A DNA stretch of 64,000 nt from an uncultured Chloroflexota bacterium (GTDB lineage: Bacteria > Chloroflexota > Dehalococcoidia > Lucifugimonadales > UBA1127), in NCBI GenBank assembly GCA_913045315.1, contig CAJWQJ010000006.1:1-64000 (forward strand), written 5' to 3'. Shown piece after piece: positions 34,147-42,574 of this stretch (its first letter is position 1; each line of letters opens with the position of its first letter). Both the position numbers and the translations under genes were made by a program. Below the pieces are notes generated by a model that was not told the DNA's origin, made no database searches, and saw only the letters and a list, made by a program, of their open reading frames with translations.

Positions 34147-35019
34147 CTGCAAGACTTTGAGTTTCTCTCACCAAAAACTATTGAAGAGGCCGTAAGTATT
34201 AAAGCGGCTGCCGGCAACAAAGCACGTGCACTTGCCGGAGGAACTGACGTATTAGTTCAATTAAAAGTTGGACGATTTGATATCGATCAACTAATAGATA
34301 TGAAAAACATACCTGAACTTAATGAACTTTCGTTCTCTGAATCTGATGGTTTGACCATCGGAGCAGCTGTTCCATGTTACAAAATCTATGAGGATCCTAC
34401 TGTACGTTCCAGTTACCCGTGCATAGTAGACAGTAGTGAACTAATAGGAAGCATACAAATTCAAGGAAGGGCCAGCTTGGGAGGCAATGTAGTTAATTCC
34501 TCACCAAGTGGAGACTCGCTTCCAAGTTTAATAGCTTTAAATGGTTCAGCTGTTATCCAAGGAACTTCTGGCACAAGAAGTGTTCCACTTGAAGAATTTT
34601 TCACCGGACCTGGTCGAAATGTAATGACCGAGGATGAACTTTTGGTTTCACTAAATTTTCCTGCTCCAAGCAAAAATTCTGGTGCAGCATTTCTTAGGTT
34701 TATTCCAAGAAATGAAATGGATATAGCTGTAGCCAATGTTGCTTCATCAGTCACCCTAACTGCTGACGGTAAAAATTTTGAGTCAGCACGTATTTCAATA
34801 GGGGCAGTTGGACCTACTCCTTATTTTGCAAAAGATGCCGGCGATCTATTAGCTGGACAAGAAGTTAATGATGAGAACATAGCAAAAGCAGCTGAAGCAG
34901 CGAAAAAGTATGCCAGTCCAATTACTGACATGCGCGGAACTATAGAGCAAAGAATCCATCTCGTTGGTGTTCTTACTAAACGAACATTAGATATTGCCAT
35001 CCAAAGAGCAAGGGGATAA
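34147..35019 (+). CDS. Molybdenum hydroxylase FAD-binding subunit (CoxM/XdhB type)
   Basis: The product has about 290 residues. AGGTDVLVQLKVG is the FAD pyrophosphate-binding loop, and GRASLGGNVVNSSPSGDSLP the second FAD motif. The C-terminal CODH_flav_C domain includes GAVGPTPYFAKDAGDLL. It carries electrons from the 2Fe-2S subunit. An ATG at 34108 and TTG at 34081 are open, but the family starts directly at DFEFLSPKT. A CTG at 34147 is seven bases after GAGGGGG (34133-34139), so I take it as the start. It is first gene of a medium-small-large operon. Confidence 0.85.
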   Translation: MQDFEFLSPKTIEEAVSIKAAAGNKARALAGGTDVLVQLKVGRFDIDQLIDMKNIPELNELSFSESDGLTIGAAVPCYKIYEDPTVRSSYPCIVDSSELIGSIQIQGRASLGGNVVNSSPSGDSLPSLIALNGSAVIQGTSGTRSVPLEEFFTGPGRNVMTEDELLVSLNFPAPSKNSGAAFLRFIPRNEMDIAVANVASSVTLTADGKNFESARISIGAVGPTPYFAKDAGDLLAGQEVNDENIAKAAEAAKKYASPITDMRGTIEQRIHLVGVLTKRTLDIAIQRARG

Positions 35020-35026
35020 TAAATTT

Positions 35027-35506
35027 ATGGCTGATAAAATTCATGTTAAAACAAATATAAACGGAAACGATATAGACTTTCTCTGTGAACCCAGACAAAG
35101 CCTTCTTGAAGTCCTTCGAGACAATCTTGATATGACTGGAACAAAAGAAGGATGCGGAGACGGCAACTGTGGAGCCTGCACTGTTTTCCTTGATGGAAGA
35201 ATAGTTGATTCATGCCTTGTTCTTGCAGTCGAAGTTGATGGTAAATCCGTTAGCACCATTGAGGGAGTTGCCGATGTTGACAAACTTCATCCTGTACAAG
35301 AAGCATTTCTTGAACACGCAGCACTTCAATGTGGCATATGCACCCCAGGATTCATTATGGCATCAAAAGCTCTTCTCGAAAGGGAACCAGATGCAGATGA
35401 AGGAAGAATCCGATTATGGCTTGCTGGAAACCTCTGTAGATGTACAGGTTACGATAAAATAATTCGTGCAGTACAAAGTGCAGGGGAAACAATGCAAGGA
35501 AACTAA
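35027..35506 (+). CDS. Molybdenum hydroxylase 2Fe-2S subunit (CoxS/XdhA type)
   Basis: The product has 159 residues. The plant-type cluster uses the cysteines of GCGDGNCGACTVFL and DSC (residues 43, 48, 51, 63). The second, helical cluster uses CGICTPGFI and LCRCTGYDKI near residue 135. It links the molybdopterin and FAD subunits. The frame is open from 34994, inside the previous gene, but ATG 35027 has AAGGGG upstream and starts eight bases after the medium-subunit stop. All eight cysteines are present. Confidence 0.93.
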   Translation: MADKIHVKTNINGNDIDFLCEPRQSLLEVLRDNLDMTGTKEGCGDGNCGACTVFLDGRIVDSCLVLAVEVDGKSVSTIEGVADVDKLHPVQEAFLEHAALQCGICTPGFIMASKALLEREPDADEGRIRLWLAGNLCRCTGYDKIIRAVQSAGETMQGN

Positions 35507-35543
35507 TTTATACATTTTATATTCTATTTGATGGAGGAGTTGC

Positions 35544-37832
35544 ATGACTTCAACTAGTAATCCAAAGAGTAAGTACAATGTCGTTGGAACGAGCCCAATC
35601 AGGCATGATGTATTAGGAAGAGTTACTGGCAAAGCCAAATACGGTGTCGATTTACGTCTCACCGGAATGCTTTTCGGTAAAACTTTAAGAAGCCCTCATG
35701 CTCATGCTCGAATCAGAAAAATTGACACATCTAAGGCTGAAGCTCATCCAGGAGTCCGGGCTGTAGTTACCACAAGTGATATGCCTATAGTAAATGACGA
35801 GGTTGCTGACTTCGGTGAAACTATGGCTAATTACAGGCTACTAGCTGAATTATGCCTTGCAAACGGCAAAGTTCTTTATAAGGGCCATGCTGTTGCTGCG
35901 GTTGCTGCTGATGACATCCATATCGCTGAAGAAGCCCTTGATCTTATTGAGGTTGAGTATGAGGTCCTCCCGCCAGTTCTTACTGTTCAGCAAGCTATGG
36001 CGGAAGGAGCTCCTTTACTTCATGAGGTTATGACAACACGAGATGTTGCTGCTCGATTCACACGAGGTACAGATACTGGAGTAGCAAGTAACATAGCAAG
36101 CAGAATTGTATTTCAGGGTGGTGATCCTGAAGCAGCATTTAAAAACTCTGATGTTGTAGTTGAAAGAGAATTTAACACCAAAATGGTACATCAAGGATAT
36201 ATAGAACCCCACAATGAAACTGCATTTTGGGCCCCAGATGGTCATTTAACAATTTGGACAAGCACTCAAGGAGCATTTGGAGTACGAACTCAGATTTCCA
36301 AAACTCTTGGCCTTCCAGAAGCCCATGTAAAAGTAATACCTATGGAAGTAGGTGGTGGTTTTGGAGGGAAAATCCGTTCATATATGGGACCGACTGCCGC
36401 TCTACTATCTAAAAAAACTGGCCGACCAGTAAAAATTGTAATGAACAGAAAAGAAGTATTTGAATCCTCGGGCCCTACTTCTGGATCAAACATGAGAGCA
36501 AAAATTGGGGCTAATAAGGATGGCAAAATAACTGCTGCAGAAGTCTATCTCGCATATGAAGCTGGAGCATACCCAGGTTCACCAGTAGCTGCTGGAGCAT
36601 CAACATGCCTTTCCCCATATAACTTAGAAAACTTTTTTGTAGAAGGACTAGATGTAGTTGTTAACAAACCGCAGGTTTCTGCCTACAGAGCTCCTGGATC
36701 TCCTGGTGCAGCACTTGCTGTGGAAACTGTGATCGATGAGGTTGCCGAAAAACTCGGTATTGACCCTATAGATTTCAGATTGAAAAATGCCACCAAGGAA
36801 GGTGATAGGCAAGTTAGTGGAGTTGTTTTCCCAAGAATCGGATGTGTGGAAGTTGAAGAGGCAATAAAAAATTCTGACCATTACAACACTCCATTGGAAG
36901 GCAAAAACAGAGGAAGAGGAACTGCCATGGGTTGGTGGTTTAATGGCGGCAACGCTTCCACAGCAATGGTAACCGTTAATTCCGATGGAACAGTAGGATT
37001 AGTTACTGGTTCTGTGGACTTGGCTGGCACCAGAACTGCTATAAGCATGCAAGTGGCTGAAGTTCTTGGCATCACTCCTGATGAAATCTATCCTTCTGTC
37101 GGTGATACCGATTCTATCGGATGGACAGGCCCAAGTGGAGGAAGCAGAACAACTTTCTCAACAGGAATAGCTGCAATACAGGCAACAAATTTAGTACTTG
37201 ATGAAATGAAAAAACGAGCTGCACTTCTCTGGGAAACTCAACCAGATGATGTAACATTCGAGAATAACTCCTTCATTTCAAATAAGAATTCAGAAGATAC
37301 AATCTCCTTTAAAGATCTTGCTGGGAAATTAATGGGAACAGGTGGTCCTGTAAGTGCCTCTTCTACATCAAATCCGACACAAGTTGGAAGCGCATTTGGT
37401 GGTCATATATGTGATGTGGAAGTAGACACTGATACAGGTAAAGTTACCGTTCTTCGGTATACTGCTTTACAAGATGTTGGACAAGCTGCACATCAATCTT
37501 ACTGTGAAAGTCAAGTTCAAGGAGGTGCTGTTCAAGGTATTGGATGGGCGTTAAATGAAGAATACTACTACACCGATGATGGCACGATGGCCAACTCAAC
37601 TTTTCTTGACTATAGAATGCCAACAACACTCGATCTCCCTATGATCGACACAATACTGGTTGAAGTGCCAAATCCAGGCCACCCATTCGGCATACGGGGA
37701 GTTGGGGAAGTTCCGATTGTACCCCCTCTCGCAGCAGTTGCAAATGCTATTGCAGATGCAATAGGAGTTCGATTAACAGAGCTACCTATGAATCCCGGAT
37801 CAATCTTGGCTGCTCTCAAAGATAAAAAATAA
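35544..37832 (+). CDS. Molybdenum hydroxylase large subunit (xanthine dehydrogenase/CoxL superfamily)
   Basis: The product has 762 residues. RVTGKAKYGVDLRLTGMLFG opens the molybdopterin-binding part (quoted in part). GGGFGGKIRSYMGP is the MPT site, GEVPIVPPLAAVANA near the end carries the catalytic Glu. At the active-site loop the sequence is SAYRAPGSPGAALAVE. It lacks the Cys of form I CO dehydrogenase (AYxCSFR) and differs from the form II loop. It is therefore more likely a hydroxylase of an N-heterocycle, aldehyde or similar than a CO dehydrogenase. GGAGG lies before the ATG. It ends in a strong terminator, after which a MoaD-like gene begins. Confidence 0.92.
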   Translation: MTSTSNPKSKYNVVGTSPIRHDVLGRVTGKAKYGVDLRLTGMLFGKTLRSPHAHARIRKIDTSKAEAHPGVRAVVTTSDMPIVNDEVADFGETMANYRLLAELCLANGKVLYKGHAVAAVAADDIHIAEEALDLIEVEYEVLPPVLTVQQAMAEGAPLLHEVMTTRDVAARFTRGTDTGVASNIASRIVFQGGDPEAAFKNSDVVVEREFNTKMVHQGYIEPHNETAFWAPDGHLTIWTSTQGAFGVRTQISKTLGLPEAHVKVIPMEVGGGFGGKIRSYMGPTAALLSKKTGRPVKIVMNRKEVFESSGPTSGSNMRAKIGANKDGKITAAEVYLAYEAGAYPGSPVAAGASTCLSPYNLENFFVEGLDVVVNKPQVSAYRAPGSPGAALAVETVIDEVAEKLGIDPIDFRLKNATKEGDRQVSGVVFPRIGCVEVEEAIKNSDHYNTPLEGKNRGRGTAMGWWFNGGNASTAMVTVNSDGTVGLVTGSVDLAGTRTAISMQVAEVLGITPDEIYPSVGDTDSIGWTGPSGGSRTTFSTGIAAIQATNLVLDEMKKRAALLWETQPDDVTFENNSFISNKNSEDTISFKDLAGKLMGTGGPVSASSTSNPTQVGSAFGGHICDVEVDTDTGKVTVLRYTALQDVGQAAHQSYCESQVQGGAVQGIGWALNEEYYYTDDGTMANSTFLDYRMPTTLDLPMIDTILVEVPNPGHPFGIRGVGEVPIVPPLAAVANAIADAIGVRLTELPMNPGSILAALKDKK

Positions 37833-37841
37833 TTGTCAAGT

Positions 37842-37890
37842 AAAAAATTTGCCTGCAAGATAATAATTAATTCTTGCAGGCAAATTTTTT
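37842..37890 (+). terminator. Terminator after molybdenum hydroxylase operon
   Basis: A perfect 19-bp stem joins 37842-37860 with 37872-37890 around an 11-base AT loop. The core is TTTGCCTGCAAGA and the 3' arm ends in six T. It begins nine bases after the large-subunit stop and works as a terminator in both orientations (A-run at the 5' side). Confidence 0.85.
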
Positions 37891-37905
37891 GAGGTAATCA
37901 CTATT

Positions 37906-38178
37906 ATGCCTACTGTTTGGATTCCTTCCTTAGCTCAAAGGGCTACTGGAGCTCCAGAAAGAGTTGACGTTCCCCAAGGAACATTAAGACAAATAATACG
38001 AAATCTGGAAGAACTGCACCCTGGTCTATGGAATGAGCTTATGGATCAAGATGAAGATCGAATCAAACCTGAAATAGCGGTAGCCATTGATGGTGAAACC
38101 AACCATTTAGGTTTAATTCAGAGAGTTGATGAAACATCCGAAGTTCACTTCATTCCTGCAATTGGTGGGGGCAACTAG
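37906..38178 (+). CDS. MoaD/ThiS-like sulfur-carrier protein
   Basis: The product has 90 residues with the beta-grasp pattern: VWIPSLAQRATGAPERVDV, a helix with TLRQIIRNLEELHPG, then EIAVAIDGE and VHFIPAIGGGN at the end. A C-terminal Gly-Gly (here GGGN, one residue beyond the glycines) is adenylated and thiocarboxylated in this family. Many such proteins supply sulfur to molybdopterin synthase or thiazole. Position right after a molybdoenzyme operon fits a molybdopterin role, though a terminator separates them. The extra Asn would require trimming. It precedes the acyl-CoA synthetase subunit by 37 bases. Confidence 0.85.
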   Translation: MPTVWIPSLAQRATGAPERVDVPQGTLRQIIRNLEELHPGLWNELMDQDEDRIKPEIAVAIDGETNHLGLIQRVDETSEVHFIPAIGGGN

Positions 38179-38215
38179 CTTTAAATTACTTTGATCCAAA
38201 GACTAGGAGGTACCC

Positions 38216-39622
38216 GTGGCAATTGATCATGAAAGACTCGATAGGGTTATAAACCCTAAATCAGTAGCAGTTGTGGGTGATAGTCAAAAAAATGATTTTC
38301 GATGGTTAAATCATATGAAAACATTTAAAGGAAAAGTTTACTCAGTTCACATTAATCCTGAAACGGCAAAACGAATTGAGGAAGAATTAAAAGTTCCCAA
38401 TTTCAAAAGCCTTAAAGATATTCCCGATGATATTGATTATGTAATCTTTAATGTTCCTAGAAAAGTTGCACCATCAGTGTTACAGGATGCAGCAGAAAAA
38501 GAAGTAGGTGGGGTAGCCATGTTTACTTCTGGATTTGCTGAAACTGATACTGAAGAAGGATCAAGCCTTCAAAACGCTATTATTGATATAGCTAAAACAA
38601 ATGGGCTAATAGTTATTGGGCCTAACTGTATGGGTGTTTATAATTCCAAACGTGGACTACGTTTCCTTGATCATCCAGTTGGGAATTCAAAGGGAATTAC
38701 ACTAATATCTCAAAGCGGATCTATTGCTAGCAGTTTCATAACTGCAGCTGAGGCAAGGGATATACCACTAGGAAAAGCTGTAAGTTTTGGAAACGGAGTT
38801 GTTCTCGAAAATCCTGATTATTTGGAATACTTTGCTCAAGACAAAGAAACACAGTTCATAGCAATGTATATTGAAGGTGTTAGAGACGGGAAACGTTTCT
38901 TCGACGTATTAAAAAAAACAACTCCCATCAAACCTGTCTTAATCTGGAAATCAGGTTTGACGGATGCTGGACAAAGAGCTACAGCTTCACACACTAATTC
39001 CCTTGCGGGTTCAAGAAGCATTTGGGAAGCTGTTTGCAAACAATCTGGAGCAATACAGGTTAACTCATTAGAAGAATCAATGGACATATTAACTACACTA
39101 AATACACTAGATGGATTTACAGGTACTAAAGTGGGCTTAGCAGGAGGAGCTGGAGGTCAATCAGTAGTGATGGCTGATGATTTTACAAATGCTGGCTTCG
39201 AGGTACCTGCGCTCACAAAAGAATCAAACGAAAAACTTGGATCTTTTTTCTCATTGGTAGGTGCCGCATATCCTAATCCTATAGATATGGGATCGAATAG
39301 AAAAGAAATTGAAACTGTCCTTGAAACCTTAATGGAAGATAACAATATTGATTTTGTAACAATGCAATTTTCAGCTTCTAAAAATATAGAGGACCAAGAA
39401 AGAGCAGAATTTTCAATGCAACTTCTTACAGAACATCGAAAAAGACTACAAAAACCTATAGCTTCAATTGTTTTTTCTCCTGATCCGAATGCTACAGAAC
39501 AAAACATTATTAAAGATATGTTGAAAAAGTATCAAATACCATCTTTCCCTACGTATCAACGAGCTTCCATCGCATTAAAAAAAGTATCGGATTATTATAA
39601 ATTCCATACTAAACAGGGATGA
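38216..39622 (+). CDS. ADP-forming acyl-CoA synthetase, alpha subunit type (second copy)
   Basis: The product has 468 residues with the same architecture as the gene at 21741: CoA-binding domain (VINPKSVAVVGDSQKN, IVIGPNCMGVYNSKRG), then TLISQSGSIASSF, then the phospho-histidine segment ASHTNSLAGSRSIWEA. There is no ATP-grasp domain. The start is GTG with AGGAGG six bases before it, one of the best ribosome sites in the window. It could share the beta subunit at 52545. The substrate probably differs between the two alphas; it is not readable. Confidence 0.88.
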   Translation: MAIDHERLDRVINPKSVAVVGDSQKNDFRWLNHMKTFKGKVYSVHINPETAKRIEEELKVPNFKSLKDIPDDIDYVIFNVPRKVAPSVLQDAAEKEVGGVAMFTSGFAETDTEEGSSLQNAIIDIAKTNGLIVIGPNCMGVYNSKRGLRFLDHPVGNSKGITLISQSGSIASSFITAAEARDIPLGKAVSFGNGVVLENPDYLEYFAQDKETQFIAMYIEGVRDGKRFFDVLKKTTPIKPVLIWKSGLTDAGQRATASHTNSLAGSRSIWEAVCKQSGAIQVNSLEESMDILTTLNTLDGFTGTKVGLAGGAGGQSVVMADDFTNAGFEVPALTKESNEKLGSFFSLVGAAYPNPIDMGSNRKEIETVLETLMEDNNIDFVTMQFSASKNIEDQERAEFSMQLLTEHRKRLQKPIASIVFSPDPNATEQNIIKDMLKKYQIPSFPTYQRASIALKKVSDYYKFHTKQG

Positions 39623-39632
39623 TCAGAAACAT

Positions 39633-40142
39633 ATGACCCTTGGAGATTTAAAATACTGTTCGTTTTGTGCTAATTCATTAGTTTTGAAAATTTTTGATGG
39701 GAAAAAGAGACATTATTGTAGTAATTGTAAACGTTTCACCTTTCTAAATCCGAAGTTAGTATCTATTGGACTTATAGTTCAATCTGAAAAACTACTTTTA
39801 GTTAAACGAAACTTGGAACCAGGAAAAGGTGAATGGGCCATTCCAGGAGGATATGTAGACCAAGGCGAAATCGTAGAAAACGCATTAATTCGAGAAATCT
39901 TTGAAGAAACTGGATTTCACACTAACGTTCTTGGGCTAATCGGAATATACTCTCAACTCAATGAAAGTGTAGTTGTAGCTGCTTATGGTGCAAAACTTAT
40001 TGGAGGAACCAAAAACGAAAACTCCCCAGAAGTTCAAGCTGTTGAATTTTTTTCATTCAATGATTTACCAACACTAGCTTTTCCTCGTGATAAAGATATA
40101 ATTGCGGACTGGAAACGATGGCTAATTAATTATAAAAAGTAG
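39633..40142 (+). CDS. NUDIX hydrolase with zinc ribbon
   Basis: The product has 169 residues. CSFC and CSNC near the N-terminus form a zinc ribbon. The NUDIX box is GGYVDQGEIVENALIREIFEETG (quoted in part as GGYVDQGEIVENALI). VGKRNLE-like LLVKRNLEPGKGEWAIPG precedes it. The architecture is of the YfcD/ADP-ribose or NAD(P)H-type small NUDIX group; the substrate is unknown. It is 10 bases after the acyl-CoA synthetase alpha gene and just before the aminotransferase, in one operon. Confidence 0.87.
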   Translation: MTLGDLKYCSFCANSLVLKIFDGKKRHYCSNCKRFTFLNPKLVSIGLIVQSEKLLLVKRNLEPGKGEWAIPGGYVDQGEIVENALIREIFEETGFHTNVLGLIGIYSQLNESVVVAAYGAKLIGGTKNENSPEVQAVEFFSFNDLPTLAFPRDKDIIADWKRWLINYKK

Positions 40143-40152
40143 TTTGATCAAA

Positions 40153-41484
40153 ATGAAAGATATTATCAACGAATATATAAAAACAACACCCACTTCAAAT
40201 GCATTAGCGAAGTCCGCACGTTCATCTATGCCCGGTGGAGATACGCGTACCACTGCATTTTGGGAACCATATCCTCTTTATTTTAAAGGAGGTTCAGGTT
40301 CATCAATAAAAGATGTCGATGGAACAGATCGAATAGACTTTGCTGCCAACTTCACTTCAATGATTCTAGGACATTCGCATCCATCAGTCATAAATTCTAT
40401 AGAAAACCAAATACATATAGGTTTTGGGTTTTACGGAGCCTCTGAATCCCAAACTAAGTTAGCAGCTATATTATGTAATAGACTCCCTTCAGTTGATCAA
40501 ATTCGTTTTACAAATTCCGGTACAGAAGCAACTATGAACTGCATTAAGGCTGCAAGAGCTTTTACCGGGAAACAGTTAATAGCAAAATTTGAAGGTGGAT
40601 ACCACGGAACTCATGATACAGTTTCAATAAGCACAAAACCCAAATTAACTGAATTAAGTGAAGCAAATGAAAGACCACGAGTACTGCCTGATAACGCTGG
40701 GATTACCTTAAATACACTTAGAGACGTAGTGGTACTTCCATATAACGATCTGCAATTGACTGAATCTATTCTCCTTGAACATTCAAAAGAATTAGCTGCG
40801 ATCATTGTCGAACCAATTCTTGGAACATCCGGAATGATTCCTGCTGATTTTGAATTCCTTAAATTATTACGTAATATCTGTGATGAAACTAACTGTATAC
40901 TTATTTTTGATGAAGTTGTGAGTTTCAGATTGTCCTCTGGTGGAGCTCAGGAAATGTATTCTGTAAAACCTGACTTAACTGCCTTAGGTAAATTAATAGG
41001 TGGTGGACTTCCAGTAGGAGCATTTGGTGGACGAGAAGACATCATGAGTCTGTTTAACCCTATGAAAACGAAAAATCAACCAAACCTAATCAGCCAAAGT
41101 GGTAGTTTTAATGCCAACCCAGTAGTAATGGAAGCAGGAATTGCTACGATGAAAGAACTCACACCATCAATGTATATTTACTTAAATGATCTGGGGAATA
41201 CTCTCAGGGAATACTTAAAAAAATCTATAATGAGCTTGGAATTACCAATCCAAATAACTGGTGCTGGTTCACTTTTCGGAATACATTTTACAGATAATAG
41301 TGTTACTTCGTATAGAGATGCTGCTTCAGTAGATACAAATTTAACATACAAAGTATTTCTTGAGTTAATCAATCACGGAATTCTTCTTTCGAGCCGTTTG
41401 CTAGGTTCAATCACTGCACCTATGACAATTGATGATGTAAATAAATTGAACACTGAATTCAACTCTATAATCAAAACATTGTAA
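40153..41484 (+). CDS. Class III aminotransferase (glutamate-1-semialdehyde aminomutase-like)
   Basis: The product has 443 residues. SMPGGDTRTTAFWEPYPLYF opens it (quoted in part), FTNSGTEATMNCIKAAR is the PLP phosphate site, and GGYHGTHD and IIVEPILG follow. FDEVVSFRLSSGG has the conserved Asp. PDLTALGKLIGGGLPVGAFGG carries the Schiff-base lysine. It resembles HemL but lacks other haem genes nearby, so an omega-transaminase or amino acid aminomutase is as likely. TTG 40144 is open; ATG 40153 is preferred. It follows the NUDIX stop by ten bases, with no clear ribosome site, so coupling is likely. Confidence 0.85.
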   Translation: MKDIINEYIKTTPTSNALAKSARSSMPGGDTRTTAFWEPYPLYFKGGSGSSIKDVDGTDRIDFAANFTSMILGHSHPSVINSIENQIHIGFGFYGASESQTKLAAILCNRLPSVDQIRFTNSGTEATMNCIKAARAFTGKQLIAKFEGGYHGTHDTVSISTKPKLTELSEANERPRVLPDNAGITLNTLRDVVVLPYNDLQLTESILLEHSKELAAIIVEPILGTSGMIPADFEFLKLLRNICDETNCILIFDEVVSFRLSSGGAQEMYSVKPDLTALGKLIGGGLPVGAFGGREDIMSLFNPMKTKNQPNLISQSGSFNANPVVMEAGIATMKELTPSMYIYLNDLGNTLREYLKKSIMSLELPIQITGAGSLFGIHFTDNSVTSYRDAASVDTNLTYKVFLELINHGILLSSRLLGSITAPMTIDDVNKLNTEFNSIIKTL

Positions 41485-41539
41485 TTGCATCTTGTTTCCG
41501 AAGAATCTATACATACCAAAAATTATTTTTAATTACAAT

Positions 41540-42574
41540 TTAATCAAGCTCATGCACTAAGCTCATGAGTCTATTAAGTGTTTCAAGTTTCTCATTTTTG
41601 TCACTACCAGCCAATCCTACTTTCAGTGTATTTATTCCAACTTTTTTATACAACTTTAAGCGTTCTCGAATCATATCATCAGTTCCTATTAGATTTGACT
41701 TTAAGGCTAGTTCAACAGGAACTAAATCTCGAGCAGCATCCCTATTTCCTTCAATCCAAAGATTCTGAACTTCCTCAAGAATTTCAGCGAATCCTTGTCG
41801 ACTGTATGCATTTTTATAAAAATTACTATTCTTCGAGCCCATAGCTCCAAATTCAAACCCATACCCCATAGCATGCCTTTTACTAATTTCTTCTACATCA
41901 TCAGAAAATTCAACTGATACAGGTATCTGTAAATCAATATCATTTATTGAACGACCAGATTTTTTAGCACCAGTACGGATTTTTTCCAAGAAAATTTCCG
42001 CTGTTTCTGGCATAAATGAACCACCAATCCATCCATCTGCTAATTCGCCAGTAAGTTCCAAATTTGCAGGTCCAAGTGCTGCAATATAAATAGGAATATC
42101 ACGAATAGGCGCACTCGTTCTAATAGATTTTCCTTCTCCACCTTTGCGAGGCAATGTATATTCATGACCTTCATATTGTAATCTTTCACCAGAGAATCCA
42201 ATTCGCAAAATTTCAATCAATTCTCTAGTTCTTCTTACTGGATTTTTAAAATTTATACCGTGAAATCCTTCCATAACCTGTGGACCACTTGCTCCTAATC
42301 CCAAAGCAAACCGACCATCTGACATTGATTGAAGAGCCAAACTCGACATTAAAAGATTACCTGGTGTTCTGGATCCGATCTGAATTATGCTTGTTCCAAG
42401 CTTGATTTTGGAAGTTTTACTAGCAATATAAGCTAGTGGAGTCAGAGCATCAAATCCCCATGCCTCACCAGTCCAAATCGAAGCTACTCCCAATTTTTCA
42501 GCTTCGATAACATAATCAATTGAATCTTCCCAAGACCGTCCATTACCAATCAGAGCTCCTATAGCAATTTGCAT
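41540..42574 (-). CDS. LLM-class F420-dependent oxidoreductase
   Basis: The product has 344 residues with a luciferase-like barrel. IGALIGNGRSWEDSIDYVIEAE opens it (quoted in part), with LGTSIIQIGSRTPGNLLM, FALGLGASGPQVMEGFHG and the substrate-loop IYIAALGPANLELTGELADG. This set is typical of F420-dependent LLM enzymes. ATG 42574 follows the MFS stop with no gap. Its ribosome site GGAGG sits inside the end of that gene, so carrier and enzyme are translationally coupled, and probably share a substrate. Confidence 0.9.
   Translation of the reverse strand: MQIAIGALIGNGRSWEDSIDYVIEAEKLGVASIWTGEAWGFDALTPLAYIASKTSKIKLGTSIIQIGSRTPGNLLMSSLALQSMSDGRFALGLGASGPQVMEGFHGINFKNPVRRTRELIEILRIGFSGERLQYEGHEYTLPRKGGEGKSIRTSAPIRDIPIYIAALGPANLELTGELADGWIGGSFMPETAEIFLEKIRTGAKKSGRSINDIDLQIPVSVEFSDDVEEISKRHAMGYGFEFGAMGSKNSNFYKNAYSRQGFAEILEEVQNLWIEGNRDAARDLVPVELALKSNLIGTDDMIRERLKLYKKVGINTLKVGLAGSDKNEKLETLNRLMSLVHELD

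Noticed and set aside
35544-37832. Aerobic CO dehydrogenase large subunit
   Set aside because: The active-site loop is AYRAPG and lacks the Cys of form I; xanthine-dehydrogenase-superfamily is the safer call.
40153-41484. Glutamate-1-semialdehyde aminomutase (hemL)
   Set aside because: The fold fits but no other haem genes are nearby and class III aminotransferases of other function look the same; left unnamed.
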